From: Candidatus Burkholderia verschuerenii
GTDB lineage: Bacteria > Pseudomonadota > Gammaproteobacteria > Burkholderiales > Burkholderiaceae
Assembly (NCBI RefSeq): GCF_001189365.1
Contig: NZ_LFJJ01000018.1
Span: 1 to 48,239, forward strand
Direction of reading: 5' to 3'
Length of the DNA: 48,239 nt
In this document: in pieces, positions 20,705-29,480 of the stretch
Layout: each line of letters begins with the position of its first letter
Numbering within the stretch: position 1 is the stretch's first letter
Notes under the pieces: model-generated
Databases searched by the model: none
What the model saw: the letters and a program-made list of their open reading frames with translations, nothing else
Told to the model about the DNA's origin: nothing
Translations under genes and position numbers: made by a program

Positions 20705-21595
20705 ATGAGAAGCAAGCTCTTCGTCCCGGCCTCGCGCCCGGAACTCTTCGCCAAGGCGCTCGCCAGCGCCGCCGACGCACTTTCGTTCGATCTGGAAGAC
20801 GCGGTCGCTCCCGAGCGCAAGCCGCAGGCGCGCGCCGATCTGCGCACGCTGCTCGCGACCGACGACGCGCTCGCCACCGACAAGACGCTGATCGTGCGCG
20901 TCAACGCGCTGGACACGCCGCATTTCGCCGCCGATATCGACGCGGTCGCGCGCAACGGCGTATCGCTGATCAATCTGCCGAAACCCGAATCCGCCGATGA
21001 CGTGCGCGCCGCCGCCGCCGCGCTGGAGGCCACCGAACGCGCCAACGGCGTCACCGCGCCGATCGGCTTGCTGCTGAATGTCGAGACGCCGCGCGCGCTG
21101 CGCCTCGCGGCCGAGATGGCGGCGCGCATCCGCGTGTCGCGGGTCTGCAGCTCGGTCTGGGCGATCTGTTCGAGCCGCTCGGCATCGCGCGGCGCGAGAC
21201 CTTCGCCATTCAGGAAGCGATGTTTTCGCTGCGCATGGCGGCTGGCGAAGCGGGCGTGTTCGCCTACGACACCGCGTTCGCCAACATCAAGGACGCCGAT
21301 GGCTTTCGCGCCGAAGCGCAGATGGCGCGCGCGTTCGGTTTCATCGGCAAGAGCTGCATTCATCCGAGCCAGATCGCGATCGCCAACGACGTGTTCCGCC
21401 CGAGCGATGACGACATCGCGCATGCGGTGCGCGTGGTCGTCGCCGCGCGCGATGCGGACGCTCAAGGCGTCGGCGCCTATGTCGTCGATGGCCGGATGAT
21501 CGATCCGCCCTTCGTCGAGCGCGCGCGTGCTGGTGCAGGACGCGACGCGGCTCGGGCTGCTGTCGGAAGAGCAGCAGGCCAGCATCGCTAATTAA
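20705..21595 (+). pseudogene. CitE-like CoA-ester lyase (HpcH/HpaI family), two frameshifts
   Basis: Starts MRSKLFVPASRPELFAKAL, with GAAGGGAG as ribosome binding site, and continues ALSFDLEDAVAPERK, the metal- and CoA-binding opening of the citrate-lyase-beta/malyl- or citramalyl-CoA lyase family. The frame breaks at about 21119-21124; the next frame continues VAGLQLGLGDLFEPLGIARRE and carries GKSCIHPSQIAIAN. A second break in a CGCGCG run at about 21517-21527 moves the C-terminus (VLVQDATRLGLLSEEQQ) into the third frame, ending at TAA 21593-21595. The intact enzyme would cleave a 3-hydroxyacyl-CoA type ester to acetyl-CoA plus a keto acid. It is the first gene of the operon, so polar effects on the genes behind it are possible. 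Confidence 0.87.
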
Positions 21596-21619
21596 GGCAT
21601 CAAAGAGGAAACGCAAGTC

Positions 21620-22810
21620 ATGGAACAGAACGTTGGACGCGGCGGGCCGCTGACCGGCGTGCGCGTGCTCGATCTGAGCGCGTATATCGCGGGACCGTAC
21701 GGCTGCACGCTGCTCGCAGATCAGGGCGCGGAAGTCATCAAGATCGAACCGCCGACCGGCGACAATCTGCGCAAATATCCGTCGACGCTCGAAGCCGAAA
21801 GCCGCGCGTTTCTCGGCGTGAATCGCGGCAAGCGCGGCATCGTGCTCGATCTGAAACAGCGCGAGGCGCTCGACGTGCTGATCTCGCTCGTCAAGGAAGC
21901 GGACGTGCTCGTGCACAACTTCCGCCCGAGCGTGCCGGCGCGGCTCGGTATCGCGTATGAACAGTTGCGCGCGATCAATCCGCGTCTGATCTACTGCGCG
22001 GTGACGGGTTACGGCGACAGCGGCCCGAACAAGGACAAGGCCGGCTACGACCAGGTTCTCCAGACGATGACCGGCATGTGCACGCTGCAAGGCCCGAAAG
22101 ACGGCCCGCCGGAAGTGCTGTACGGTTCCGTCGTCGATTACTATGCGGCGGCGCTGGTGTCGTCGAGCGTGGCGTCGGCGCTGTTCGCGCGCGAGAAGAG
22201 CGGCGAAGGGCAATATGTCGGCGTATCGCTGCTGCGCAGCGCGCTGACGATGCAATCCGCGCGCATGATCTGGGCCGACAGCGAACCGAAGGACGTTGGC
22301 CGCGACATGCGATCGGGCGGCATCACCGGCATTCATCCGACGCGCGAAGGTTATCTGTATCTGTCCGCGAACACGCCGCACTTCTGGAAATCGCTGTGCG
22401 AACTCACCGGCTTGCAGGCAATCGCGAACGACGAGCGCTACGACACGGTGCGCAAGCGCGCGATTCATCGCGATGAAATCGTGCCGCAATTGCACGCGGC
22501 GCTCGCGCAACGCTCCGCGCTCGAATGGGAAGCGCTGTTCGGCGAAGCGGTGCCGTGTTCGGCGGCGCGCAGCATCGAAGACATGTTCGACGATCCGCAA
22601 GTGCTGGCCGAAGACATGGTCGCGCGTTACGAGTATCCGGGCGTGGGCGCGTACCGCGGCTTCAAGCATCCGGTACGCTTCGGCGCGACGCCCTTGCCCG
22701 AGCCGTTCGCCGCGCCCGCATTCGGCGAGCACAGCGACGCGCTGCTGCGCGAAGCGGGCCTGAGCGACGAACAGATCGCGGCCCTGCGTGCCCAAGGCGC
22801 GGTACTGTAA
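21620..22810 (+). CDS. Class III (CaiB/BaiF) CoA-transferase
   Basis: 396 residues with the family-wide features DLSAYIAGPYGCTLLADQGAEVIKIE split around residues 18-43, NRGKRGIVLDL (68-78), and YGSVVDYYAA near 168-177, where Asp173 is the likely catalytic residue that forms the acyl anhydride. It would move CoA from a donor such as succinyl-CoA to a carboxylic acid in the cytoplasm. AGAGGAAA precedes the ATG. Lying between a CoA-ester lyase and two carboxylate transporters, it probably activates the imported acid for cleavage. The exact substrate is not readable from sequence. It appears intact. Confidence 0.9.
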   Translation: MEQNVGRGGPLTGVRVLDLSAYIAGPYGCTLLADQGAEVIKIEPPTGDNLRKYPSTLEAESRAFLGVNRGKRGIVLDLKQREALDVLISLVKEADVLVHNFRPSVPARLGIAYEQLRAINPRLIYCAVTGYGDSGPNKDKAGYDQVLQTMTGMCTLQGPKDGPPEVLYGSVVDYYAAALVSSSVASALFAREKSGEGQYVGVSLLRSALTMQSARMIWADSEPKDVGRDMRSGGITGIHPTREGYLYLSANTPHFWKSLCELTGLQAIANDERYDTVRKRAIHRDEIVPQLHAALAQRSALEWEALFGEAVPCSAARSIEDMFDDPQVLAEDMVARYEYPGVGAYRGFKHPVRFGATPLPEPFAAPAFGEHSDALLREAGLSDEQIAALRAQGAVL

Positions 22811-22851
22811 AAGCCTCGAGCGCCCGATAAGAACAGACCGGAGACAACGCG

Positions 22852-23652
22852 ATGAAGTGCGACTCTCACATCCATATCTATGACCGCGCGTTTCTGAGCG
22901 ACCCGAACGCGCACGGTTTCGTCGACGGCGCCGATGTCGCCGCGTATCGCAAGATACAGGCGCGCATCGGCACGGAGCGCGTCGTCATCGTCACGCCGCG
23001 CTGCTACGGCACCGACAACGCCGTGACGGTCGATGCGATCCGCCAGCTCGGTATCGAGAATGCGCGCGGCGTCGCGGTGCTGCATCCCGACGTCACCGAT
23101 GCCGAACTCGCCGCGCTGCACGCAGGCGGCATCCGCTTCACGCTGTACACGCCGAAGAACGCGGCGGTCAGCTTCGATATGGTCGAGCCGCTGGCGCATC
23201 GCATCGCGCCATTCGGCTGGCATATGCAATTGCATTGGACTGCAGAACAACTCGTCGAGCACGAAGCGATGCTGCGCCGTCTGCCCTGCACGATGGTGTT
23301 CGATCATCGCGCGCGTCTGCCGCTGAAAGACGGCATGCAGCACGCGGCGTTCGATATCGTGCGCTCCCTCGCCGATGCAGGCCGCGCGTGGATCAAACTC
23401 TCCGGTCCGTATCTCGATTCGGCGGTCGGTCTCGCCGGCCGTTACGCCGATATCGCGCCGATGGCGCGCGCCTGGGTCGATGCCGTGCCCGAGCGTCTGG
23501 TGTGGGGCGGCGACTGGCCGCACGTCACCGAAACGCACAAGCCCGACGACGCGATGCTGCTCGATCTGCTGACCGACTGGGCGCCCGACGACGCGACGCG
23601 CGAACGCATCCTCGTCACGAATCCCGCCGTGCTGTACGGCTTTTCACTCTAA
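22852..23652 (+). CDS. Amidohydrolase-superfamily hydrolase (LigI/COG3618-like)
   Basis: 266 residues of a TIM-barrel metal-dependent hydrolase. The N-terminal HxH motif is in CDSHIHIYD (residues 3-11) and the C-terminal acid in WGGDWPH. This branch contains lactonases such as 2-pyrone-4,6-dicarboxylate hydrolase and sugar-lactone hydrolases, which are often active with no or weakly bound metal. It is the third gene of the hydroxy-acid operon, with GGAG before the ATG. A role in opening a lactone or cyclic precursor before CoA activation is plausible (inference). It appears intact. Confidence 0.85.
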   Translation: MKCDSHIHIYDRAFLSDPNAHGFVDGADVAAYRKIQARIGTERVVIVTPRCYGTDNAVTVDAIRQLGIENARGVAVLHPDVTDAELAALHAGGIRFTLYTPKNAAVSFDMVEPLAHRIAPFGWHMQLHWTAEQLVEHEAMLRRLPCTMVFDHRARLPLKDGMQHAAFDIVRSLADAGRAWIKLSGPYLDSAVGLAGRYADIAPMARAWVDAVPERLVWGGDWPHVTETHKPDDAMLLDLLTDWAPDDATRERILVTNPAVLYGFSL

Positions 23653-23688
23653 ACGACTCTAAAAACGATAACGACAGGAGACTGCACC

Positions 23689-25053
23689 ATGAAATCCACC
23701 ACCGCGCCCGATCCGGTGCGCAAGACGCGCTTCACCGAATCGACCATCCGGCTGTTCGAGCGCACCATTCCCGATCCGTTCGTGCTGGCGATCCTGATCA
23801 CCGCCGTGGTCGCGGTGCTGTCGGCGATCTTCGCGCCGCACGCGACGCTGCCGAAGATGCTGTCCGGCTGGTACAAGGGCTTCTTCGATATCTTCACCTT
23901 CGCGTTTCAGATCACGCTCGTGCTGGTGACGGGTCACGCGTTCGCGCATGCGCCGCCGGTGCAGCGCGTGCTGAAGGCGCTGGTCTCGTTCGCGCGCACG
24001 CCCGCGCAGGCAGCCGGACTCACCTTCGTGCTGGTCGCGCTGACGTCGTTCTTCAACTGGGGCATGGGGCTGGTCGTCGCGGCGCTGCTGGCGCGCGAAG
24101 TCGCCAAGCGCATGCGGGTGGATTTCGCGTGGATCGTCGCGGCGGGCTTTTCCGGCTGGGTCGTGTGGGCGAGCGGCATTTCGAGTTCCATCGCGCTGGC
24201 GCAATCGACGCCCGGCAGTTCGATGAACGTCGTGCAGAAGCTCACGGGCACCGTGCTGCCCTTCGGCGAACTGGTGTTCACGCGCTTCAATCTCGTGCCG
24301 ACCTTCGGGATGATCGTCGCAATGCCCTTCCTGCTCGCGTGGCTCAAGCCGCGCGACGAAGACGCCGTCGTGCTCGACACCGCGAAACATCCCGACGAGC
24401 CGGTGCGCAAGCGTCCCGAAGGCAAGCTGTCGTTCGCGCGCAAGATCGAATATTCATGGCTCGGCTCGGCGTTCATCGGCGCGGCGGGCATCGGCTTGAT
24501 CGTGCTGACGCAGTTTCAGCACATTGCGTTTTCGGGCGTGAATGCGGTGATCTTCGTGATGTTTATCGCCGGCGTGGTCCTGCACGGCTATCCGCTCGCC
24601 TATGCGGACGCCATCAAGAACGCCGCCAAGCAAACCGGTTCGATGATGCTCCAATACCCGTTCTACGGCGGCATCATGGGCATGATGGACGCGACCGGCC
24701 TGCCCGATGTGATCTCGCACTTCTTCATCGCGATCTCGAACGCGCACACGCTGCCGTTCTGGAGCTACGTGTGTTCGCTGATCGTCACGTTCTTCATTCC
24801 GAGCGGCGGCGGCCACTGGGCGGTGCAAGGTCCGTTCGTGGTGCCCGCGGCGGTCGCGCTGCACGCCTCGGTTCCCGCCACGACGATGGCCGTCGCGATG
24901 GGCGAGCAGGTCTCGAACATGATGCAGCCGTTCTGGGCCGCGCCGGTCGTCGCGATGGCGGGCGTCGGCGTGCAGCGCGTGCTCAGCTTCACGGTGATGA
25001 CATTCGCGCTCGGCCTCGTCGTCTATGGTGCAGCGCTGCTGATTTTCGTATGA
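23689..25053 (+). CDS. atoE: AtoE-type short-chain fatty acid transporter
   Basis: 454-residue inner-membrane protein with about ten to twelve hydrophobic segments, matching the AtoE family of short-chain fatty acid carriers (ALTSFFNWGMGLVVAALLARE, WASGISSSIALAQSTPGS and IPSGGGHWAVQGP are typical). AGGAG precedes the ATG by about ten bases. It lies fourth in the operon, and its stop overlaps an ATG of the next transporter gene. Two different carriers in one operon suggest either two substrates or uptake of an acid together with export of a product. It appears intact. The symbol is given by family only. Confidence 0.87.
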   Translation: MKSTTAPDPVRKTRFTESTIRLFERTIPDPFVLAILITAVVAVLSAIFAPHATLPKMLSGWYKGFFDIFTFAFQITLVLVTGHAFAHAPPVQRVLKALVSFARTPAQAAGLTFVLVALTSFFNWGMGLVVAALLAREVAKRMRVDFAWIVAAGFSGWVVWASGISSSIALAQSTPGSSMNVVQKLTGTVLPFGELVFTRFNLVPTFGMIVAMPFLLAWLKPRDEDAVVLDTAKHPDEPVRKRPEGKLSFARKIEYSWLGSAFIGAAGIGLIVLTQFQHIAFSGVNAVIFVMFIAGVVLHGYPLAYADAIKNAAKQTGSMMLQYPFYGGIMGMMDATGLPDVISHFFIAISNAHTLPFWSYVCSLIVTFFIPSGGGHWAVQGPFVVPAAVALHASVPATTMAVAMGEQVSNMMQPFWAAPVVAMAGVGVQRVLSFTVMTFALGLVVYGAALLIFV

Positions 25054-25067
25054 ACGGAGACGAATCG

Positions 25068-26399
25068 ATGAAGTCCGCGACGCAACCGGTGCAGCACGAC
25101 GCGCAAGGCCTGAAAGAGCGCTGGTGGCGCGTGTTCGACGTGCGCATCGGCGCGATGCCGCTGCCCGTCTATGTGCTGCTGATCGCCGTGCTCGCCGCGA
25201 TGACGCTGCACGGCAAGCTCGCCGCCGATCTGCCGACGGGCATCGCGCTGGTCGCGGTCGGCGGTTTCACGTGCGCCGAACTCGCCAAGCGCATTCCGTG
25301 GATTCGCCATATCGGCGCGACCTCGATCTTCGGGGCTTTCATCCCGTCGATGCTGGTCTACTACAAGATCATGCCCGAGCCGATCACCAAGGCCGTGACG
25401 ACCTTCACGAAGCAGTCGAACTTCCTGTATCTGTTTATCGCGGCGATCATCGTCGGCAGCGTGCTGAGCATGGACCGGCAGACGCTGGTGAAGGGCTTCG
25501 TGTGCATCTTCATTCCGGTCGCGGCGGGATCGGTCGCGGCCGCGTGCGTCGGCACCGCTGTCGGCACGGCGCTCGGGCTGGATCTGAAGCACGCGTTGTT
25601 CATGGTCGTGGTGCCGATCATGGCGGGCGGCGTCGGCGAAGGCGCGTTGCCGCTGTCGGCGGGCTATGCGCAAATTCTCGGCGTCGAGCAAGGGCCGCTG
25701 TTCGCGCAGGCGCTGTCGGCGGTGATGCTCGGCAATATCGCAGCGATCTGCTGCGCCGGTCTGCTGAGCTATCTCGGCTCGCGTCGTCCGAATCTGACCG
25801 GCAACGGGCGTCTCACCATCGACGATACGCACGACGAGATCGCGGATACGAAAGGCCCGTCGTTCGAATTCGACGTGAGCTCGGTGGCGGCCGCGAGCGC
25901 GACGGCGATCGCGTTCTATCTGGTCGGCGTGCTGAGTCATCAATATTTCGACTGGCCCGCGCCGGTCGTGATGCTCGTGCTGGTGGTGGCGGCGCAGTTC
26001 TTCGCGCTGGTCTCGCCGCGCGTGCGAGGCGGCGCGCGCTTCATGTACGGCTTCTTCTCGACCGCCGTCACCTATCCGCTGATGTTCGCCATCTCGGTCG
26101 CGATGACGCCGTGGGGCGAAATCGTCGCGGCGTTCCATTGGGTGAATATCGTGACGGCCGTGTCGACGGTGCTGACGCTGATCGGCACCGGCTTCGTGGT
26201 CGCGCGCTGGACGGGCATGTATCCGGTCGAAGCGGCCATCGTTAACGCGACGCACAGCGGCCTCGGCGGAACCGGCGATGTGGCCATTCTCACGGCCGCG
26301 AATCGCATGGAGCTGATGCCGTTCGCGCAGATCGCGACGCGTATCGGCGGCGCGATTACGGTGATGATTGCGCTGGCGGCGTTTGCCTATCTGCGCTGA
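25068..26399 (+). CDS. 2-hydroxycarboxylate (2HCT/CitS-type) transporter
   Basis: 443-residue secondary transporter of the 2HCT family, which brings in citrate, malate, lactate or related 2-hydroxy acids, often with Na+. The two re-entrant-loop motifs are visible: GGVGEGALPLS (187-197) and GLGGTGDVAILTAANRMELMPFAQI, followed by ATRIGGA with Arg425 in the position of the substrate-binding arginine of CitS. The start at 25068 is preferred because GGAG lies 9 bases upstream; an ATG at 25050 that overlaps the atoE stop lacks such a site. The 3' end overlaps the convergent methyltransferase gene by 44 bases. It appears intact and is the strongest clue to the operon's substrate class. Confidence 0.9.
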   Translation: MKSATQPVQHDAQGLKERWWRVFDVRIGAMPLPVYVLLIAVLAAMTLHGKLAADLPTGIALVAVGGFTCAELAKRIPWIRHIGATSIFGAFIPSMLVYYKIMPEPITKAVTTFTKQSNFLYLFIAAIIVGSVLSMDRQTLVKGFVCIFIPVAAGSVAAACVGTAVGTALGLDLKHALFMVVVPIMAGGVGEGALPLSAGYAQILGVEQGPLFAQALSAVMLGNIAAICCAGLLSYLGSRRPNLTGNGRLTIDDTHDEIADTKGPSFEFDVSSVAAASATAIAFYLVGVLSHQYFDWPAPVVMLVLVVAAQFFALVSPRVRGGARFMYGFFSTAVTYPLMFAISVAMTPWGEIVAAFHWVNIVTAVSTVLTLIGTGFVVARWTGMYPVEAAIVNATHSGLGGTGDVAILTAANRMELMPFAQIATRIGGAITVMIALAAFAYLR

Positions 26400-27243
26400 T
26401 CGACGCGATCAGCAGTTCTTCCGCGTTCGCTGGCGGACGCAAACCATTGGCGCGATCCGCGAAGTAACGCGCGGTGAGTTCATCGGCGCTGACGTGATGT
26501 GCGGTGGCGAAACCGGCGTCGAGCGCCATCGCGCGAATCTCGTCCGGCATGAAAAAGCTGATGAACGGCGTGCCGCTCGCCCGCGCGCCCTTCTCGGCCA
26601 TCTCCAGACCGGGCCGTACGTCGGGCGCGGCCATATCGATCGGCAACAGGAAAGTCATCGCCAGCGTCGAGCCGAGCGCGAGCGACGCGACTTCGCGCAT
26701 CGCCGCGAGATTCGCCTCGCGCGTCAGATACATGCTGACGCCCGTCGATACGACGACCGCCGGTTGGCTCGCATCGAAACCGTGCTGCACGAGCGTGTCG
26801 CGCCAGCGCTCGCCTGCCTCGAAATCGACCGGCACGAAACGCAGCCGGTCCGGCACGCCGAATCCCGCTTCGATCAGACGCTCGCGCTTCCAGGCCTGCG
26901 GCGCGGGCTGATCGACTTCGAAGATCGTCAGCCGCGGCGCGATATCCGCGCGACGCTGCGCGAAGCTGTCGAGCCCCGCGCCGAGGATCACGTACTGCGC
27001 GAGTCCGCGCGCCGCCTGCCCGATCACGAGATCCTCGATAAAGCGCGCCCGCGCGACGATCGACGCGCGAAACGGCCGCGTGAAGTCCGGGTCCATGTCG
27101 CCGCGCGCGCGCCAGCCATCGCCGGGCGCGAGCAGTTGCAGGCCGATGCGGTCGTCCAACACATGCGGCGGCGCGTCGATTTCGGCGTGCAGCGCGCGCC
27201 ACAGGGCGACGCGGGCGGCAGTTGGTTCGGGGGCGAGATTCAT
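26356..27243 (-). CDS. Class I SAM-dependent methyltransferase (leucine carboxyl/PPM type)
   Basis: 295 residues. The SAM-binding features of the Ppm1/LCMT-like family are YVILGAGLDSFAQRR with the acidic FEVDQP after it, then FVPVDFEAG and STGVSMYLT. Bacterial members are small-molecule O-methyltransferases, often beside secondary-metabolite genes, and the true substrate is usually unknown. The ATG at 27243 has GGAG at a good distance; a far longer open frame upstream runs through the antisense of the aminotransferase and is not real. The end overlaps the convergent transporter gene by 44 bases. Confidence 0.85.
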   Translation of the reverse strand: MNLAPEPTAARVALWRALHAEIDAPPHVLDDRIGLQLLAPGDGWRARGDMDPDFTRPFRASIVARARFIEDLVIGQAARGLAQYVILGAGLDSFAQRRADIAPRLTIFEVDQPAPQAWKRERLIEAGFGVPDRLRFVPVDFEAGERWRDTLVQHGFDASQPAVVVSTGVSMYLTREANLAAMREVASLALGSTLAMTFLLPIDMAAPDVRPGLEMAEKGARASGTPFISFFMPDEIRAMALDAGFATAHHVSADELTARYFADRANGLRPPANAEELLIASISADRQTPPAQSSP

Positions 27244-27450
27244 GCGCGACGCTCCGGGTCCAAGTCCGGCGATTATCGCCGAGCGCGGCTTTCGGCAAGT
27301 TTGTCCGACGCCGCAGCACAAAATGCTGTCCGCCCGCGCAAAACGCGGCAATTGCGCTTTTCCGTGCTTTATTTGCCAATGCGGACGATGCGCCTCTCCC
27401 GATAGTATGGAACGTCCAACCGTCCATTCCGCGCAAAGAGAGAACCGCTC

Positions 27451-28857
27451 ATGTCGATCCAGTCGCTCATCGAATCCGACCGTCAGCATCTGATTCACCC
27501 CGTCATCAACTATCGCGCGCACGAGGCGCGTGGCGTCACCGTGCTGGATTCCGCGCACGGCGTCTATCTGCGCGATATCGAAGGCCGAGAGTTGCTCGAC
27601 GCCTTCTCCGGCCTCTGGTGCGTGAACACCGGCTACGGTCACGCGAGCATTGTCGAGGTCGCGGCGAAGCAGATGGCCAAGCTCCCCTACGCGACCGGCT
27701 ATTTCCACTTCGGCTCGGAACCCGCCATCGAACTCGCGGCGAAGCTGGTCGAACTCGCGCCCAAGTCGCTGCAACACGTCTATTTCACGCTCGGCGGATC
27801 GGATGCGGTCGATTCCGCGCTGCGCTTCATCACGCATTACTACAACGCCACGGGCCGTCCGGCGAAGAAGCATTTCATCGCGCTGCAACGCGGTTATCAC
27901 GGCTCGTCGTCGATCGGCGCGGGGATGACGGCGCTGCCCGCGTTCCATCGCAACTTCGATCTGCCGCTGCGCACGCAACATCACATTCCGTCGCCGTATG
28001 CGTATCGCAACGATTTCGCCGATGACGCCGCGCTGATCGCCGCGTCCGTCGCCGCGCTCGAAGCGAAGGTCGCCGAACTCGGCGCGGACAATGTGGCCGC
28101 CTTCTTCTGCGAGCCGATTCAGGGCTCGGGCGGCGTGATCGTGCCGCCGGCAGGCTGGCTGAAAGCGATGCGCGAAGCCTGCCGCAAGCTCGACATCCTG
28201 TTCGTCGCCGACGAAGTGATCACCGGCTTCGGCCGCACCGGCCCGCTGTTCGCATGCGAAGGCGAAGGCGTCGAGCCGGATCTGATGACGGTCGCCAAGG
28301 GCCTCACCGCCGGTTACGCGCCGATGGGCGCGGTGCTGATGTCCGACAAGGTGTATCAGGGCATCGCGGACGGCGACGCGAGCGCGCCGGTCGGTCACGG
28401 CTACACGTATTCGGCGCATCCGGTGAGCGCGGCGATCGGTCTGGAAGTAATGCGTCTCTATCACGAAGGCGGGCTGCTCGCGAACGGTCAGGCGCGCGCG
28501 CCGCAATTCGCGCAAGGGCTGGACGCGCTGCTCGCGCATCCGCTGGTCGGCGATTCGCGGCATCGCGGATTGCTGGGCGCGCTCGAACTCGTGTCGGACA
28601 AGGACAGCAAGCGCGGCTTTGATGCATCGCTCAAGCTGCCGGACCGGATTGCCTCGGCGGCCTATAAGAACGGACTCGTGTTCCGCGCGTTCGGCAACAA
28701 CATCCTCGGCTTCGCGCCGGCGCTGTGCTACACGGAAAGCGAATTCGAACTGATGTTCGAGCGCCTGACCAAAACGCTCGACGACGTGCTCGCCGACGCC
28801 GACGTGCGCGCGGCGCTCAAGCCCGCCGGCACGGCCAAGCCGCGCGCGGCTGCGTGA
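27451..28857 (+). CDS. Class III (omega) aminotransferase, putrescine/diamine type
   Basis: 468-residue PLP enzyme. Marks are the entry GLWCVNTGYGH, the glycine-rich GGSDAVDSALRF region, DEVITGFGRTG with PLP-ring Asp254, and AKGLTAGYAPMG with Schiff-base Lys283. It resembles SpuC-like diamine:pyruvate and other omega-aminotransferases, which turn putrescine or GABA-like amines into aldehydes. Its neighbours (Lrp regulator, succinate-semialdehyde dehydrogenase, polyamine ABC genes) support amine catabolism: amine to semialdehyde, then oxidation to succinate. The exact amine is not determined. AAAGAGAG precedes the ATG. It appears intact. Confidence 0.9.
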   Translation: MSIQSLIESDRQHLIHPVINYRAHEARGVTVLDSAHGVYLRDIEGRELLDAFSGLWCVNTGYGHASIVEVAAKQMAKLPYATGYFHFGSEPAIELAAKLVELAPKSLQHVYFTLGGSDAVDSALRFITHYYNATGRPAKKHFIALQRGYHGSSSIGAGMTALPAFHRNFDLPLRTQHHIPSPYAYRNDFADDAALIAASVAALEAKVAELGADNVAAFFCEPIQGSGGVIVPPAGWLKAMREACRKLDILFVADEVITGFGRTGPLFACEGEGVEPDLMTVAKGLTAGYAPMGAVLMSDKVYQGIADGDASAPVGHGYTYSAHPVSAAIGLEVMRLYHEGGLLANGQARAPQFAQGLDALLAHPLVGDSRHRGLLGALELVSDKDSKRGFDASLKLPDRIASAAYKNGLVFRAFGNNILGFAPALCYTESEFELMFERLTKTLDDVLADADVRAALKPAGTAKPRAAA

Positions 28858-28900
28858 TACCATCGGGCGACTGCCGACATGCGATACCCGACCTTCCGCG

Positions 28901-29398
28901 ATGAGCAACGACGTCAAGCTGGACCGAATCGATCTGCGTATTCTCACGCAGTTGCAGAAGCGCGGACGCATCACCAATGTCGAGCTCGCGGAAGCCGTCG
29001 GACTGTCGCCCAGTCCTTGCCTGATTCGCGTGAAACGGCTGGAGAAGGCCGGGTATATCGTCGGCTACGGCGCGCAGATTCAACTGGAGAAGCTCGGCGA
29101 CGTGCAGGTGGTTTTCACCGAGATCACGCTCGCCGATCATCGCCGCGAGGATTTCGTGCGCTTCGTCGATGCGGTCAGACATGTCGACGAGATCGTCGAA
29201 TGCCATCTGGCGAGCGGCGGATACGACTATCTGCTCAAGTTCGTCACCCGCAGCGTCAGTCATTACCAGAACATCATCGAAGGACTGCTCGAGCGCAATA
29301 TCGGCATCGAGAAGTACTTCAGCTACGTGATCATCAAGACGGCGTTCGTGAAGTCGGGTTATCCGCTCGAAACGCTGTTCTCGCAACATCATCATTGA
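28901..29398 (+). CDS. Lrp/AsnC-family regulator
   Basis: 165 residues: an N-terminal helix-turn-helix (LDRIDLRILTQLQKRGRITN, then VELAEAVGLSPSPCLIRVKRLE) and a C-terminal RAM ligand domain with the conserved GGYDYLLKFV. It is placed 43 bases after the aminotransferase and 82 before gabD, so it probably senses an amino acid or amine and controls these flanking catabolic genes. A TCACGC-CTTCGC-GCGTGA dyad downstream at 29432-29449 could be one of its sites. It appears intact. Confidence 0.9.
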   Translation: MSNDVKLDRIDLRILTQLQKRGRITNVELAEAVGLSPSPCLIRVKRLEKAGYIVGYGAQIQLEKLGDVQVVFTEITLADHRREDFVRFVDAVRHVDEIVECHLASGGYDYLLKFVTRSVSHYQNIIEGLLERNIGIEKYFSYVIIKTAFVKSGYPLETLFSQHHH

Positions 29399-29431
29399 GG
29401 CGTGTGCCTCGCCCCTTTTCCCTCGTTCGCG

Positions 29432-29449
29432 TCACGCCTTCGCGCGTGA
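29432..29449. promoter_or_regulatory. Dyad between lrp-like gene and gabD
   Basis: TCACGC and GCGTGA are perfect 6-base inverted arms around CTTCGC, about 30 bases before the gabD start. It could be an operator for the Lrp-type regulator just upstream or a small mRNA hairpin. No T-run follows, so it is not a terminator. Confidence 0.3.
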
Positions 29450-29480
29450 TGTCATCGCACGTCAGTACACGGAGACCATC

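Noticed and set aside
23235..26399. A 1054-codon open frame spanning the amidohydrolase, atoE and 2HCT genes
   Set aside because: Only its 3' part (from 25068) is the transporter. The rest is an arginine/alanine-rich shadow frame of the high-GC genes beneath it.
26356..28977. An 873-codon minus-strand frame through the methyltransferase and across the aminotransferase
   Set aside because: The real methyltransferase starts at 27243 with a ribosome binding site; everything upstream is antisense of a well-recognised aminotransferase and Lrp gene.
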